Positions 8,791 through 16,670 of a stretch of DNA of 64,000 nucleotides are shown piece by piece. Every line of letters begins with the position of its first letter. Within the stretch, counting starts at the first letter, position 1. This DNA is from Arthrobacter sp. B1805 (lineage in GTDB: Bacteria; Actinomycetota; Actinomycetes; Actinomycetales; Micrococcaceae). The translations under genes were made by a program, and so were the position numbers. Below the pieces are notes generated by a model. That model ran no database searches. It was not told the DNA's origin and saw nothing but the letters and a program-made list of their open reading frames with translations. The DNA is taken from contig NZ_PJIQ01000013.1 of the NCBI RefSeq assembly GCF_002929745.1, positions 35,264-99,263 of the forward strand. Reading direction: 5' to 3'.

Positions 8791-10097
8791 CAGCCGAGTG
8801 CCTCATCGACAGCGGCCGCGATGTTCGCGAGGGTCTCCTCGACGGGCTGCCCCTGGGTGAAGGCGGCTTCCAGTTCGTCGCGCATCTTGGGGTTGATCGC
8901 AGCCATGGCGGGGGACGTGAGCTGCTGGACGTCGCCGGGCTCCAGGGTGGTGGCCTGCTCGACGAAGATCCCCGCGATGTCCGGACGCGTCTGGTAGTCC
9001 AGCTCCGTTCCGACCAGGCTGTTCAGGGTGGGCAGTTCCATGGCACGCGCGCAGAAGTCCGACATCTGGTCGGGCTGCGTCATGAACTTCAGGAACTCCG
9101 CCGCGAGGTCGGGATTGCGGGCATTCTTCGTGGCCACGAGGGCATTGCCGCCCAGATCGCAGGCACCGCGCTCGTCCCGTGGCAGGTAGGTGGCTCCCCA
9201 TTCGAAGTCCTTGACCGCCTCGTCGAGGCTCGGCAGGACGAAATTGCCCACGAACGCCATCGCCGTCGAACCGGCGGCGAACGCGTTGTCGGCATAGGTG
9301 GAGGACTTCACCGAGCTGCTGGGAGGGACCAGCCCGTCGGTGAAGAAGCCCTGGGTGAAGGCCAGGGCCTTTGTTCCGGCGTCGGATTCGATGGCAGGCC
9401 CGGTGAGGTCCTCGTCGAAGAGGCGGCCGCCCGCCTGGAAGAGCCAGCTCAACCACCGCGTGGACCCGCCGAGCTGCCAGTTGTAGACGAAGGGGTAGAG
9501 ATCCTGGGGGAGGGAGCCGCGGAGCTGCTCGGCGACCTGGCGGAACTCGTCCCAGGACCAGGCGGATTCGAGGCTGTCCGGGATACTCGTGATGCCCGCC
9601 TGCTCGAAGAGATCGGTGCGGTAGACGAGGGCGGAGGTATCCGTCTGGTGGGGCACGCCGTACGGCTTGCCGTCGTACTGCACGGCCTGCCACATCGCGG
9701 GGAGGAACTCTTCGCTGGCCGCGGTGTCGAAGTAGCTACTGAGGTCGAGGAGCTGGTCCTGGCTGCTGTAGGCGCCGATGGTGCCGTAGTCCACGCGGAA
9801 CAGGTCCGGTGCGGTGCCGGCCTGCAGCTGGGCGTCGATGTTCTGGAAGATCTGTTCGTAGGGCACGAGGTTCAGTTGCACGTCCACGCCCGCATTGGCG
9901 GCCTTGAAGGCGTCGATGCCGCGGCGGAAACCCTCCTCCTCGGCCGGACTGCCCCAGGTGGTGAAGGTGAGGGTGTCGGCCCCGCCCTCGTCGCCGTCGT
10001 TGGTCCCACCTCCCGAGAAACCGGCACAGCCGTTGAGTGCGGCTGCTGCTGCCAGGAATCCTGCTCCGCCGAGAATCTGCCGTCTGGAGATGGTCAT
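8790..10097 (-). CDS. extracellular sugar-binding lipoprotein (CUT1 importer)
   Basis: The 435-residue product starts MTISRRQILGG, a twin-arginine-like motif, followed by a hydrophobic stretch and the lipobox LNGC, so it is probably a Tat-exported lipoprotein. The mature part is a cluster B/family 1 binding protein (FTTWGSPAEEEGFRRGIDAF, then RVDYGTIGAYSSQDQLLDLS). GGAAGG lies about eight bases before the ATG at 10097; the open frame upstream is non-coding leader. It heads the three-gene importer operon. Confidence 0.88.
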   Translation of the reverse strand: MTISRRQILGGAGFLAAAAALNGCAGFSGGGTNDGDEGGADTLTFTTWGSPAEEEGFRRGIDAFKAANAGVDVQLNLVPYEQIFQNIDAQLQAGTAPDLFRVDYGTIGAYSSQDQLLDLSSYFDTAASEEFLPAMWQAVQYDGKPYGVPHQTDTSALVYRTDLFEQAGITSIPDSLESAWSWDEFRQVAEQLRGSLPQDLYPFVYNWQLGGSTRWLSWLFQAGGRLFDEDLTGPAIESDAGTKALAFTQGFFTDGLVPPSSSVKSSTYADNAFAAGSTAMAFVGNFVLPSLDEAVKDFEWGATYLPRDERGACDLGGNALVATKNARNPDLAAEFLKFMTQPDQMSDFCARAMELPTLNSLVGTELDYQTRPDIAGIFVEQATTLEPGDVQQLTSPAMAAINPKMRDELEAAFTQGQPVEETLANIAAAVDEALG

Positions 10098-10267
10098 CGT
10101 GGTGCCTTCCGAGTCAGGGTGATGACAACCTACAGCACCCCTGCACTCGCGCTCACCCCCTTGTGTCCGAGCGTCTCCTGGAGTATTGGCCGCTGCCACT
10201 GCCACTGCCCATGGCGCCTGTCGGCCTAGTGACGACCGGCGTGGGTGCCGACGTCGGATCCGCGACG

Positions 10268-11242
10268 TCAGAATCCGACGAGGGGATGAGGTACGTAGTG
10301 CTCCTCGAGGGCATGGACCTCGTCCTGCGTCAGCTCGAGTTCGAGTGACGCGAGCGCGTCGTCCAGGTGGCGCGGCTTGCCCACGCCCACGATGGGCGCG
10401 GACACGACGGGATTGCGCGACACCCAGGCGAGCGCGACCTGTGCGCGGGTCACGCCGCGTGACTGCGCCACGGCCCCGACGGCGTCCGAGACGCGGCGGT
10501 CGGAATCGAGCGTGCCGTAGAGGCTCTTGCCGAACTGGTCCGTCTCCGAGCGCGACGTCGTCTCGTCCCAGGGCCTGGCCAGCTTGCCGCGCGCGAGCGG
10601 GCTCCAGGGCAGCACGCCGATGCCCTGGTCGGCGCAGAGACCATACATCTCGCGCTCCTCCTCGCGGTTGATTAGGTTGTAGTGATCCTGCATCGAGACG
10701 AAGCGCGTCCAGCCGTTGAGGCGCTGCAGGTACAACGCCTTCGAGAACTGCCAGGCGTACATCGAGGACGCGCCGGTGTAGCGCACCTTGCCTGCCCTGA
10801 CCACGTCGTGCAGGGCCTCGAGGGTCTCCTCGAGCGGGGTCTCCGGGTCGAACCGGTGGATCTGGTACAGGTCCACGTAATCGGTGCCGAGCCGGCGGAG
10901 GCTGTTGTCGAGCTCGGCCAGGATCGCCTTCCGGGACAGCCCGGCCCCGTTGGGGCCCTCGTGCATGCGGCCGTGGACCTTCGTGGCGATGACCGTCTCC
11001 TCACGGCGCGTGAAGTCGGCCAGCGCGCGGCCGACGATCTCCTCGCTGGATCCGTCCGAGTAGACGTTCGCTGTGTCGAAGAAGTTGATGCCGGCCTCGA
11101 CGGCCGCCTTGATCAGCGGCCGGCTCTCGTCCTCCGGCAGGGTCCACGAGTGGTTCCCGCGATCCGGAGTGCCGTAACTCATGCAGCCGAGGGCGAGCGG
11201 CGAGATGTCGAGGCCTGTCGATCCGAGTTTCACGTAGCGCAT
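10268..11242 (-). CDS. aldo/keto reductase
   Basis: An NADP-dependent aldo/keto reductase of the YajO/YhdN group, 324 residues, forming a TIM barrel. The catalytic tetrad is visible: Asp in FDTANVYSDG, Tyr a few residues later in that motif, Lys in VIATKVHG and His in YQIHRFDPE. I use the ATG at 11242 (MRYVKLGSTG), five bases after AAAGG; a GTG six bases upstream is also in frame. It lies upstream of the sugar importer in the same direction with a 170-base gap, so a role in sugar metabolism is possible but not shown. Confidence 0.88.
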   Translation of the reverse strand: MRYVKLGSTGLDISPLALGCMSYGTPDRGNHSWTLPEDESRPLIKAAVEAGINFFDTANVYSDGSSEEIVGRALADFTRREETVIATKVHGRMHEGPNGAGLSRKAILAELDNSLRRLGTDYVDLYQIHRFDPETPLEETLEALHDVVRAGKVRYTGASSMYAWQFSKALYLQRLNGWTRFVSMQDHYNLINREEEREMYGLCADQGIGVLPWSPLARGKLARPWDETTSRSETDQFGKSLYGTLDSDRRVSDAVGAVAQSRGVTRAQVALAWVSRNPVVSAPIVGVGKPRHLDDALASLELELTQDEVHALEEHYVPHPLVGF

Positions 11243-11349
11243 GATCACCTTTGCTGTGTCGGAGGGCTTTCCCTCACCCTAGTCCGACGGGCGCTGTGAG
11301 ATGGGGGAAACCGGCCGCCTCGTCCATCGGTGCCGGCACAGGGCGGGCG

Positions 11350-11378
11350 ACCCGCGGACGCCGTTCGCGTCCGCGGGT
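11350..11378. terminator. GC-rich hairpin
   Basis: Perfect 11-base arms (11350-11360 and 11368-11378) with a 7-base loop, between the TetR gene and the aldo/keto reductase. There is no T-run. Confidence 0.4.
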
Positions 11379-11469
11379 GGCCCGCAGGCGGGATCCCTCG
11401 GGATCGGGCAGGGAGCTTCCCCCACGGAGCTCCTGCCACGCCGAAAAGAAGAGTATCCCCTCGCGCGCA

Positions 11470-11493
11470 CAAAACAAACCGGACAACCGGTTT
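11470..11493 (-). terminator. rho-independent terminator of the TetR gene
   Basis: On the minus strand, AAACCGG-TTGT-CCGGTTT is followed by GTTTTG. The stem begins inside the TAA stop codon at 11492-11494. Confidence 0.65.
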
Positions 11494-12136
11494 ACGGGGT
11501 TTGCTCCTCGCTCAACAGCGCGACGAGGCGCGGGATGTCGTGATGTCTGTCCGCTGCCATCACTCCGGGCAGCAGCAGCTGCCACAGATCCCGCAGCCGG
11601 TCGAAGACGTCCTGCCGGCCGGTCAGGATGTTGGAGACCATCTGCACGCCGGTATAGGCACCGACGATGAGGAGGGCGAAAGCCTCCGCATCGAGGTCCG
11701 CGCGCAGATCGCCGTCCTGCTGGCCCTCCCGCGCGAGCTCGCCGAAGCGCATCGCCCAGTCCAGGTACGGCTGGCGGACATCGTGGCCGAAGGCGGAAGC
11801 CTCGAAGGTCAACCGGATGCCGGCGCGCATCACGGGGTGCTCCATGAGCTGCACGGCGAAACCACGGCAGGTGAGGATCATCGTCTCGAGAGCGGGCCGG
11901 TTGAGTGCCTGCACCCGCGCACCGTCGGCGGAGGCGATCGCGTGCTGCTCCTCGATGACAGCGACAGCGAGGTCTTCCTTGGCGGCGAAATGGAAGTAGA
12001 GCGCGCCCTTGGTCACCCCGGCGCCGGTGGCCACGGCGGCCAGCGAGGCGCCCCCGTAGCCCTGCTCCTCGAACACCCGGGCAGCAGCGCGGATGATGGC
12101 GGACCGCGTGGACCGGGCACGCTCCTGCTGTGCCAT
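11492..12136 (-). CDS. TetR family regulator, ScbR-like
   Basis: A 214-residue one-component repressor. The N-terminal helix-turn-helix reads MAQQERARSTRSAIIRAA through GVTKGALYFHFAAKEDLA (about residues 1-60), a pattern shared with gamma-butyrolactone receptor homologues (ScbR/ArpA-type). The ligand pocket is in the C-terminal two thirds. I start at the ATG at 12136, where similarity begins; the open frame upstream would read a Gly-Gln repeat that is really a DNA tandem repeat. It diverges from the AI-2E family gene. A terminator overlaps its stop codon. Confidence 0.8.
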   Translation of the reverse strand: MAQQERARSTRSAIIRAAARVFEEQGYGGASLAAVATGAGVTKGALYFHFAAKEDLAVAVIEEQHAIASADGARVQALNRPALETMILTCRGFAVQLMEHPVMRAGIRLTFEASAFGHDVRQPYLDWAMRFGELAREGQQDGDLRADLDAEAFALLIVGAYTGVQMVSNILTGRQDVFDRLRDLWQLLLPGVMAADRHHDIPRLVALLSEEQTP

Positions 12137-12281
12137 CAGGTGCTCCGGGCGGGCGGCGCGTACCCGCCGGATCCCGGCGTCGTTCCCGACACCCTCGGTT
12201 CCGGGCGACTGCGTGAGGATCCCGGGTAAGGGTCCGGCGCGGAGTATCTGCGCGCTGGTAAAGCTCGACTCATGCTCCCAT

Positions 12282-12341
12282 TGTCCGCCAGCCTGTCCGC
12301 CAGCCTGTCCGCCAGCTTGTCCGCCCGTTTGTCCGCCCGCG
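12282..12341. repeat. five-copy 12-base tandem repeat in a divergent promoter region
   Basis: TGTCCGCCAGCC occurs at 12282 and 12294, with variants at 12306, 12318 and 12330 that decay at the right end. It lies between the divergent TetR gene (start 12136) and the AI-2E family gene (start 12433). Confidence 0.85.
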
Positions 12342-12432
12342 CTGGTTCCCCGGCGCCATCCGGCGACGGGGTAGGGGGCGGGCAGGCACACGGAGCGCGC
12401 ATGCGCGATCATGACTAGGGCAGGATGAAGAG

Positions 12433-13764
12433 GTGACACGCGCCCATACCGGAAAGCCCGACGACTCCACTCCTGCACCAGGACGAACGCCCCGACGAGC
12501 CAGAATTCGCGCAGCGTCCGGCGTCGTCGACCCGGGTGCAGCGCCCGAGCCGCACGGATCCTCGGTGGCGCGCCGTTTCCGGCCCCACGCCTTCGCGGAC
12601 GGGTTGAGGGTCAGTGCGGTCTGGACCGCCCGCGGCATCATCGTCTTGGCAGGCCTCGTGATCCTCTGGTACGTCACGAGGGCCCTGTGGTCGATCGTGC
12701 TGCCCACGCTGTTCGCCCTGCTTCTCGCATCCGTCCTCTGGCCGGTCAACCGGTTCCTGCGCCGGGGCCTGCCAAGGGTCCTCGCCGCCATCGTCACGCT
12801 GTTCGGATTCATCGGCGCCGTCGTCGGCATCGGAGCACTCACGGTGCCGGCCATCGCGACCGGCATCACCGAGTTGTCCGGCCTGGCGCGGGACAACGTC
12901 GCGGGCCTCGCGGAATTCGCGGCCGGCCCACCGTTCAACCTGGACGGTGCGAACCTCGACGAGATCGTGGACACCGCCCTGACGCAACTGCAGTCGAACG
13001 TGGGGAACGTCGTCACGGGCATCACGACGGGCTTGAGCGAGCTGACCTCCGGAACCGTCGTCGTGCTCCTGGCGCTCGTGTTCACCTTCTTCTGCCTGAA
13101 GGACGGCGACCGCTTCCTGCCGTGGGCGGCCCGCTGGACCAATTCAGCCGCATACTCGCATGCCTCGACGATCGCCGGCGGGACCTGGAAGACGCTGTCC
13201 TCGTACATCTTCGCGCAGGCCACCGTCGCGCTCGTGGACGCCGTGTTCATCGGGCTCGGACTCGTCCTCCTCGATATCCCGCTGGCCATCCCGCTGGCCG
13301 TCCTCGTGTTCTTCTCCGCCTTCATTCCCGTGGTGGGCGCCATCGTCTCAGGCCTCGTGGCGACACTCGTGGCGTTCCTCGCGTACGGCTGGGTCACGGC
13401 CTTGATCGTGCTGGGGCTCGTGGTCCTCGTGCAGCAGCTCGAGAGCAACTTCATCCAGCCGCTGCTCGTGGGACGCACGCTGGAGATCCACCCGGCGGTC
13501 GTGCTGGCGTCCGTCACCGCCGGCGGGACCCTGTTCGGCATCATCGGGGCGTTCTTCGCCGTTCCCACGACCGCGGTGGCCATCGTGGTGCTGCGATACC
13601 TCAGGGACCAGTCGATCGAGAACCTCCCCGAGAGCGGCGTCGCCTCCGGTGATCCTGAGGCGAAGCCCGTCAGTCCCGATGATCGGGACCGGCCGCATGA
13701 GCGGGCGGACGCCGTGCCGGACGCGGGCGCGGTAGGACACCGCGCGGAGTCCCAGGATGACTAG
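12433..13764 (+). CDS. AI-2E family transporter (PerM/TqsA-like membrane protein)
   Basis: A 443-residue membrane protein with a charged N-terminal tail (about 60 residues), then paired helices (GIIVLAGLVILWYVT, LFALLLASVLWPVN), a large central soluble loop, and a C-terminal helix group with FSAFIPVVGAIVSGLVATLV and QQLESNFIQPLLVGRTLEIHP, the latter a hallmark of the family. Members export autoinducer-2 or act as Na+/H+-type antiporters; the substrate here is unknown. The start is GTG at 12433, where CAGGAT sits six bases upstream as a possible leaderless -10. It overlaps the next gene by eight bases. Confidence 0.85.
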   Translation: MTRAHTGKPDDSTPAPGRTPRRARIRAASGVVDPGAAPEPHGSSVARRFRPHAFADGLRVSAVWTARGIIVLAGLVILWYVTRALWSIVLPTLFALLLASVLWPVNRFLRRGLPRVLAAIVTLFGFIGAVVGIGALTVPAIATGITELSGLARDNVAGLAEFAAGPPFNLDGANLDEIVDTALTQLQSNVGNVVTGITTGLSELTSGTVVVLLALVFTFFCLKDGDRFLPWAARWTNSAAYSHASTIAGGTWKTLSSYIFAQATVALVDAVFIGLGLVLLDIPLAIPLAVLVFFSAFIPVVGAIVSGLVATLVAFLAYGWVTALIVLGLVVLVQQLESNFIQPLLVGRTLEIHPAVVLASVTAGGTLFGIIGAFFAVPTTAVAIVVLRYLRDQSIENLPESGVASGDPEAKPVSPDDRDRPHERADAVPDAGAVGHRAESQDD

Positions 13765-14737
13765 GCGTCCGGTGGTCGCTGTGCTGGAAGGGGCACGCCC
13801 CGTGCGGGGACTCGGGCGCGTCGCGGAGCTCGCCGACATCCGGGTCACGCAGGCGGATGGACTCGCCGGGGCGCTCGACGGCGCCGACGTGCTGTACCTG
13901 TGGGACTACTTCTCCGGGGCGCTGCCTGCGGCCTGGCATGCCGCAGGCTCCCTGCGCTGGCTGCACGTAGCAGCCGCCGGAGTGGACAAGCTGCTCTTCC
14001 CGGAACTGGTGTCCTCCGACGTCACGGTGACGAACGCGCACGGGATCTTCGACCAGCCGATGGCCGAGTACGTCCTGGGGGCGGTGCTGCACGCGGCCAA
14101 GGGATTCGGGCCGTTGCGGGACCAGCAGCGCGAGGCGCAGTGGTCGTGGCGCGAGGGACGCAATATCGCGGGGACCCGCGCGATGGTCGTGGGTACGGGC
14201 AGCATCGGTCGTCATACGGCACGCCTCCTCAGGGCGGTCGGGGTGAGGGTCGAAGGGGTAGGGCGGACCGCCGCGGAGAACGACGAGGACTTCGGCCGTA
14301 TCCACGCGTCGGAGAACCTGGCGCGGGTGGTGGAGGACGTCGACTGGCTGGTCCTGGTCGCGCCCCTGACCCCTGCGACCGAGAACCTCGTGAGCGCGGA
14401 GGTCATCGGCGCCATGAAGCCCTCCGCGGTCCTCATCAATGTCGGCCGCGGCCGGCTCGTGGACGAGGACGCCCTCGTGCGCCGCTTGCGGGCAGGAACA
14501 CTCGGCGGCGCCGTCCTGGACACCTTCGCCGTCGAGCCGTTGCCGAAGGTGAATCCACTGTGGTCGCTGCCCTCGGTGCTCGTCACCCCGCACATGGCGA
14601 GCAACGCGGATTCCTGGCTGGACGATCTCGCGGCGCAGTTCGAGCGGAACTTCCTGCTGTGGGTCGAGGGGCGAGCGCTACCCGGCGTCGTGGACAAGGG
14701 GCTCGGGTACGTGCCGTCGGGGCACGGCCGGGCGTGA
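13757..14737 (+). CDS. D-2-hydroxyacid dehydrogenase
   Basis: An NAD-dependent 2-hydroxyacid dehydrogenase, 326 residues. It has the Rossmann motif VVGTGSIGRHTARLL (about 141-155), the substrate-binding Arg in NVGRGRLVDEDAL, the catalytic Glu in FAVEPLP and the catalytic His in VTPHMAS. It resembles the glyoxylate/hydroxypyruvate reductase GhrA type, but the substrate is not determined. Its ATG overlaps the end of the AI-2E gene, indicating coupled translation. Confidence 0.87.
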   Translation: MTRRPVVAVLEGARPVRGLGRVAELADIRVTQADGLAGALDGADVLYLWDYFSGALPAAWHAAGSLRWLHVAAAGVDKLLFPELVSSDVTVTNAHGIFDQPMAEYVLGAVLHAAKGFGPLRDQQREAQWSWREGRNIAGTRAMVVGTGSIGRHTARLLRAVGVRVEGVGRTAAENDEDFGRIHASENLARVVEDVDWLVLVAPLTPATENLVSAEVIGAMKPSAVLINVGRGRLVDEDALVRRLRAGTLGGAVLDTFAVEPLPKVNPLWSLPSVLVTPHMASNADSWLDDLAAQFERNFLLWVEGRALPGVVDKGLGYVPSGHGRA

Positions 14738-14777
14738 CCGCCGCGGGCCGGCGCGGCAGGCGAGCGGGCAGCAGGGC

Positions 14778-15731
14778 CTATGCCGAGCCGCTCGGCACCG
14801 CAGCGTCGAGTTCGCTGCGCCACCACAGGAGCGTATCCGCGATCGCCGCATCCAGGGCCGTGGGCTCCAGGCCCAGCACCTGCGTGGAAGCGGTCGAATC
14901 CATCACGAACGGCAGGTCGAACTGGTAGGTCATCTCCGCCAGTTCGCGCATCGATGGGAGGACGGCGCCGAGGGCGCGGAGCGTCCAGCCCGGTGTCCCC
15001 CGGAGCTTGGGCGCCCGAACCCCTGCTGCCGCAGCGAACGCGGCCACCAGCTCGCGCTGTGTGAGGGCCGGGAGCGTAGGAGCATGCAGGATCCTGTCCC
15101 GGGTTCGCGGCAGGTCAGCGGCCGCGATCATCGCAGCGGCGAGATCGGGGATGTAGGTGAACGAGTGCGGCATGTCCGCGCTGCCGATGAGCTGGATCGG
15201 CTTGCCCTGCAGGATGGCGGGAACCATGCGCTCGCCGGCATGCGCGGTGCGCACCCGCGGACCGAAGAAGTCGGAGGCGACGACGGAGACGGTGTCCGTC
15301 GCGGAGGCGGCGCGGGCGGCCAGGAGGGCCGTGCGGACACCGCGCTTTCCGCTGTCGGCGGCCCGCTCGCTGTCCTCGGTCATGACCGTGTCCGGCCGGC
15401 TGTAGGAGTACAGGCTCTCGGGGAAGACGACGACGGCGCCCTGACGGCCTGCGGCCTCGAGCACCACTGCCTCGGCAGCGGGCAGCTCCCGCTTCCATGC
15501 TGCTTCGCTATAGGCGCTCGCATGGATGCAGTGGAAGACGGTTGCCGCCCCTGTGACGGCTGCCTCGAGGGCTGAGGCATCCGAGGCGTCCACGCGCCGT
15601 CGTTCGATCAGGGGGTGATCGGGACCACTGCCGGACCTCGTGAGGATGCGGACCGAGTCCCCCCGCGCTGCGAGCTGTTCGGCGGTGGTCCAGCCGACGG
15701 GTCCTGCTCCGGTGACTGCATAGGTGCTCAT
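14778..15731 (-). CDS. NAD-dependent epimerase/dehydratase family protein
   Basis: An extended SDR-type protein of 317 residues beginning MSTYAVTGAGPVGWTTAEQL (the GxxGxxG nucleotide site), with a YSYSRPDTVM region and a C-terminal substrate domain. I use the ATG at 15731, preceded by AAAGG; an earlier frame start at 15821 would include the operator region. The catalytic Tyr-Lys pair is not in the classical YxxxK spacing, so it may be an atypical, NmrA-like member. It is divergent from the TetR gene and probably its target. Confidence 0.82.
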   Translation of the reverse strand: MSTYAVTGAGPVGWTTAEQLAARGDSVRILTRSGSGPDHPLIERRRVDASDASALEAAVTGAATVFHCIHASAYSEAAWKRELPAAEAVVLEAAGRQGAVVVFPESLYSYSRPDTVMTEDSERAADSGKRGVRTALLAARAASATDTVSVVASDFFGPRVRTAHAGERMVPAILQGKPIQLIGSADMPHSFTYIPDLAAAMIAAADLPRTRDRILHAPTLPALTQRELVAAFAAAAGVRAPKLRGTPGWTLRALGAVLPSMRELAEMTYQFDLPFVMDSTASTQVLGLEPTALDAAIADTLLWWRSELDAAVPSGSA

Positions 15732-15756
15732 GGTGTGCCTTTCGGGAGTCGGAAGC

Positions 15757-15771
15757 GAGAGCAGTGCTCTC
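15757..15771. promoter_or_regulatory. TetR operator candidate 1
   Basis: Perfect palindrome GAGAGCA-G-TGCTCTC, located 26 bases before the epimerase ATG. Confidence 0.7.
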
Positions 15772-15804
15772 ATCACCAGAGTGGACCCGCCGGACGACAA
15801 AGTC

Positions 15805-15819
15805 AAGAGCACTGCTCTC
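15805..15819. promoter_or_regulatory. TetR operator candidate 2
   Basis: The same 15-base palindrome with one mismatch (AAGAGCA-C-TGCTCTC). A further half-site TGCTCTC follows at 15832-15838, just after a TTGACA at 15825-15830. It lies between the divergent TetR and epimerase genes. Confidence 0.7.
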
Positions 15820-15860
15820 ATTTGTTGACACTGCTCTCACTCCGATGGGAGGCTGAGGTC

Positions 15861-16571
15861 ATGGCAGGAACACCCCGCGAACGTGCTCGCCGACGGACTC
15901 TCGACGACATCACCCGGATCGGCCGCGGCCAGCTCGGTGAGGTGGGGGCAGCCGCTCTCTCCCTCCGCGCCGTCGCCCGGGAGCTCGGCGTGGTGTCCTC
16001 CGCCGTCTACCGCTACGTCGCCGACAGGGACGAACTGCTGACGCTGCTGGTCGTCGACGCGTACACGGAGCTCGGGGACGAGGTGGACGACGCCGTGGCG
16101 ACAGCGGGACCGTCGGGTGCCGACCGCTTCAGCGCACTCGCGCGGGCGGTCCGTGCCTGGGCAGTGCGCGAGCCGTCGCGCTACGCACTCCTGTACGGCA
16201 GTCCGGTTCCCGGGTACGCGGCTCCGGCCGAGAGGACGACGGCCCAGGGCACGCGCGTGGTCACGCTCCTGGCGCACATCATGGACGACGCCTGGCGATC
16301 GGGTGAGGTCAGCGCCGGTCACCGTCCTGCCCCGGCCGCTCTCGCACCGGACTACCAGGCCATCCGCGACCAACTGTCCCTGGCCCTGCCGGAATCCGTC
16401 ATCGCGGCAACGGTCCAGGCATGGTCCGCACTGTTCGGTGCGGTGTCGTTCGAGGTCTTCGGGCAGTTCGGCCCGAACACCTTCGCGGACCTCGACGTCC
16501 TCTTCGAGGACACGCTCGGGCGGATTGCAGCGCAGCTCGGACTCGGCCCCAGCGACGACGGAGCGGACTGA
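15861..16571 (+). CDS. TetR family transcriptional regulator
   Basis: A 236-residue repressor. The N-terminal helix-turn-helix runs through LSLRAVARELGVVSSAVYRYV (about residues 33-53), followed by an all-helical ligand domain resembling the TetR_C_33/WHG type. The ATG at 15861 is preceded by GGGAGGCTGAGG. The gene is divergent from the epimerase and both share two palindromes, so autoregulation and repression of the epimerase are likely. The inducer is unknown. Confidence 0.85.
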   Translation: MAGTPRERARRRTLDDITRIGRGQLGEVGAAALSLRAVARELGVVSSAVYRYVADRDELLTLLVVDAYTELGDEVDDAVATAGPSGADRFSALARAVRAWAVREPSRYALLYGSPVPGYAAPAERTTAQGTRVVTLLAHIMDDAWRSGEVSAGHRPAPAALAPDYQAIRDQLSLALPESVIAATVQAWSALFGAVSFEVFGQFGPNTFADLDVLFEDTLGRIAAQLGLGPSDDGAD

Positions 16572-16670
16572 GCCGGACGCAGCAGCACCGGAACCGGTGG
16601 GGGATTGGCGCGGGCCATCGCGCGGGTGAGAGACTTGCGGCTGCCGTCACCCGCCTACCAGGAGCCTTCC

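Noticed and set aside
12282..12341. Reading the 12-base repeats as a Gly-Gln repeat protein or a CRISPR array
   Set aside because: The units are directly adjacent with no spacers, so it is not CRISPR. The peptide would be an N-terminal extension to TetR that family members do not have.
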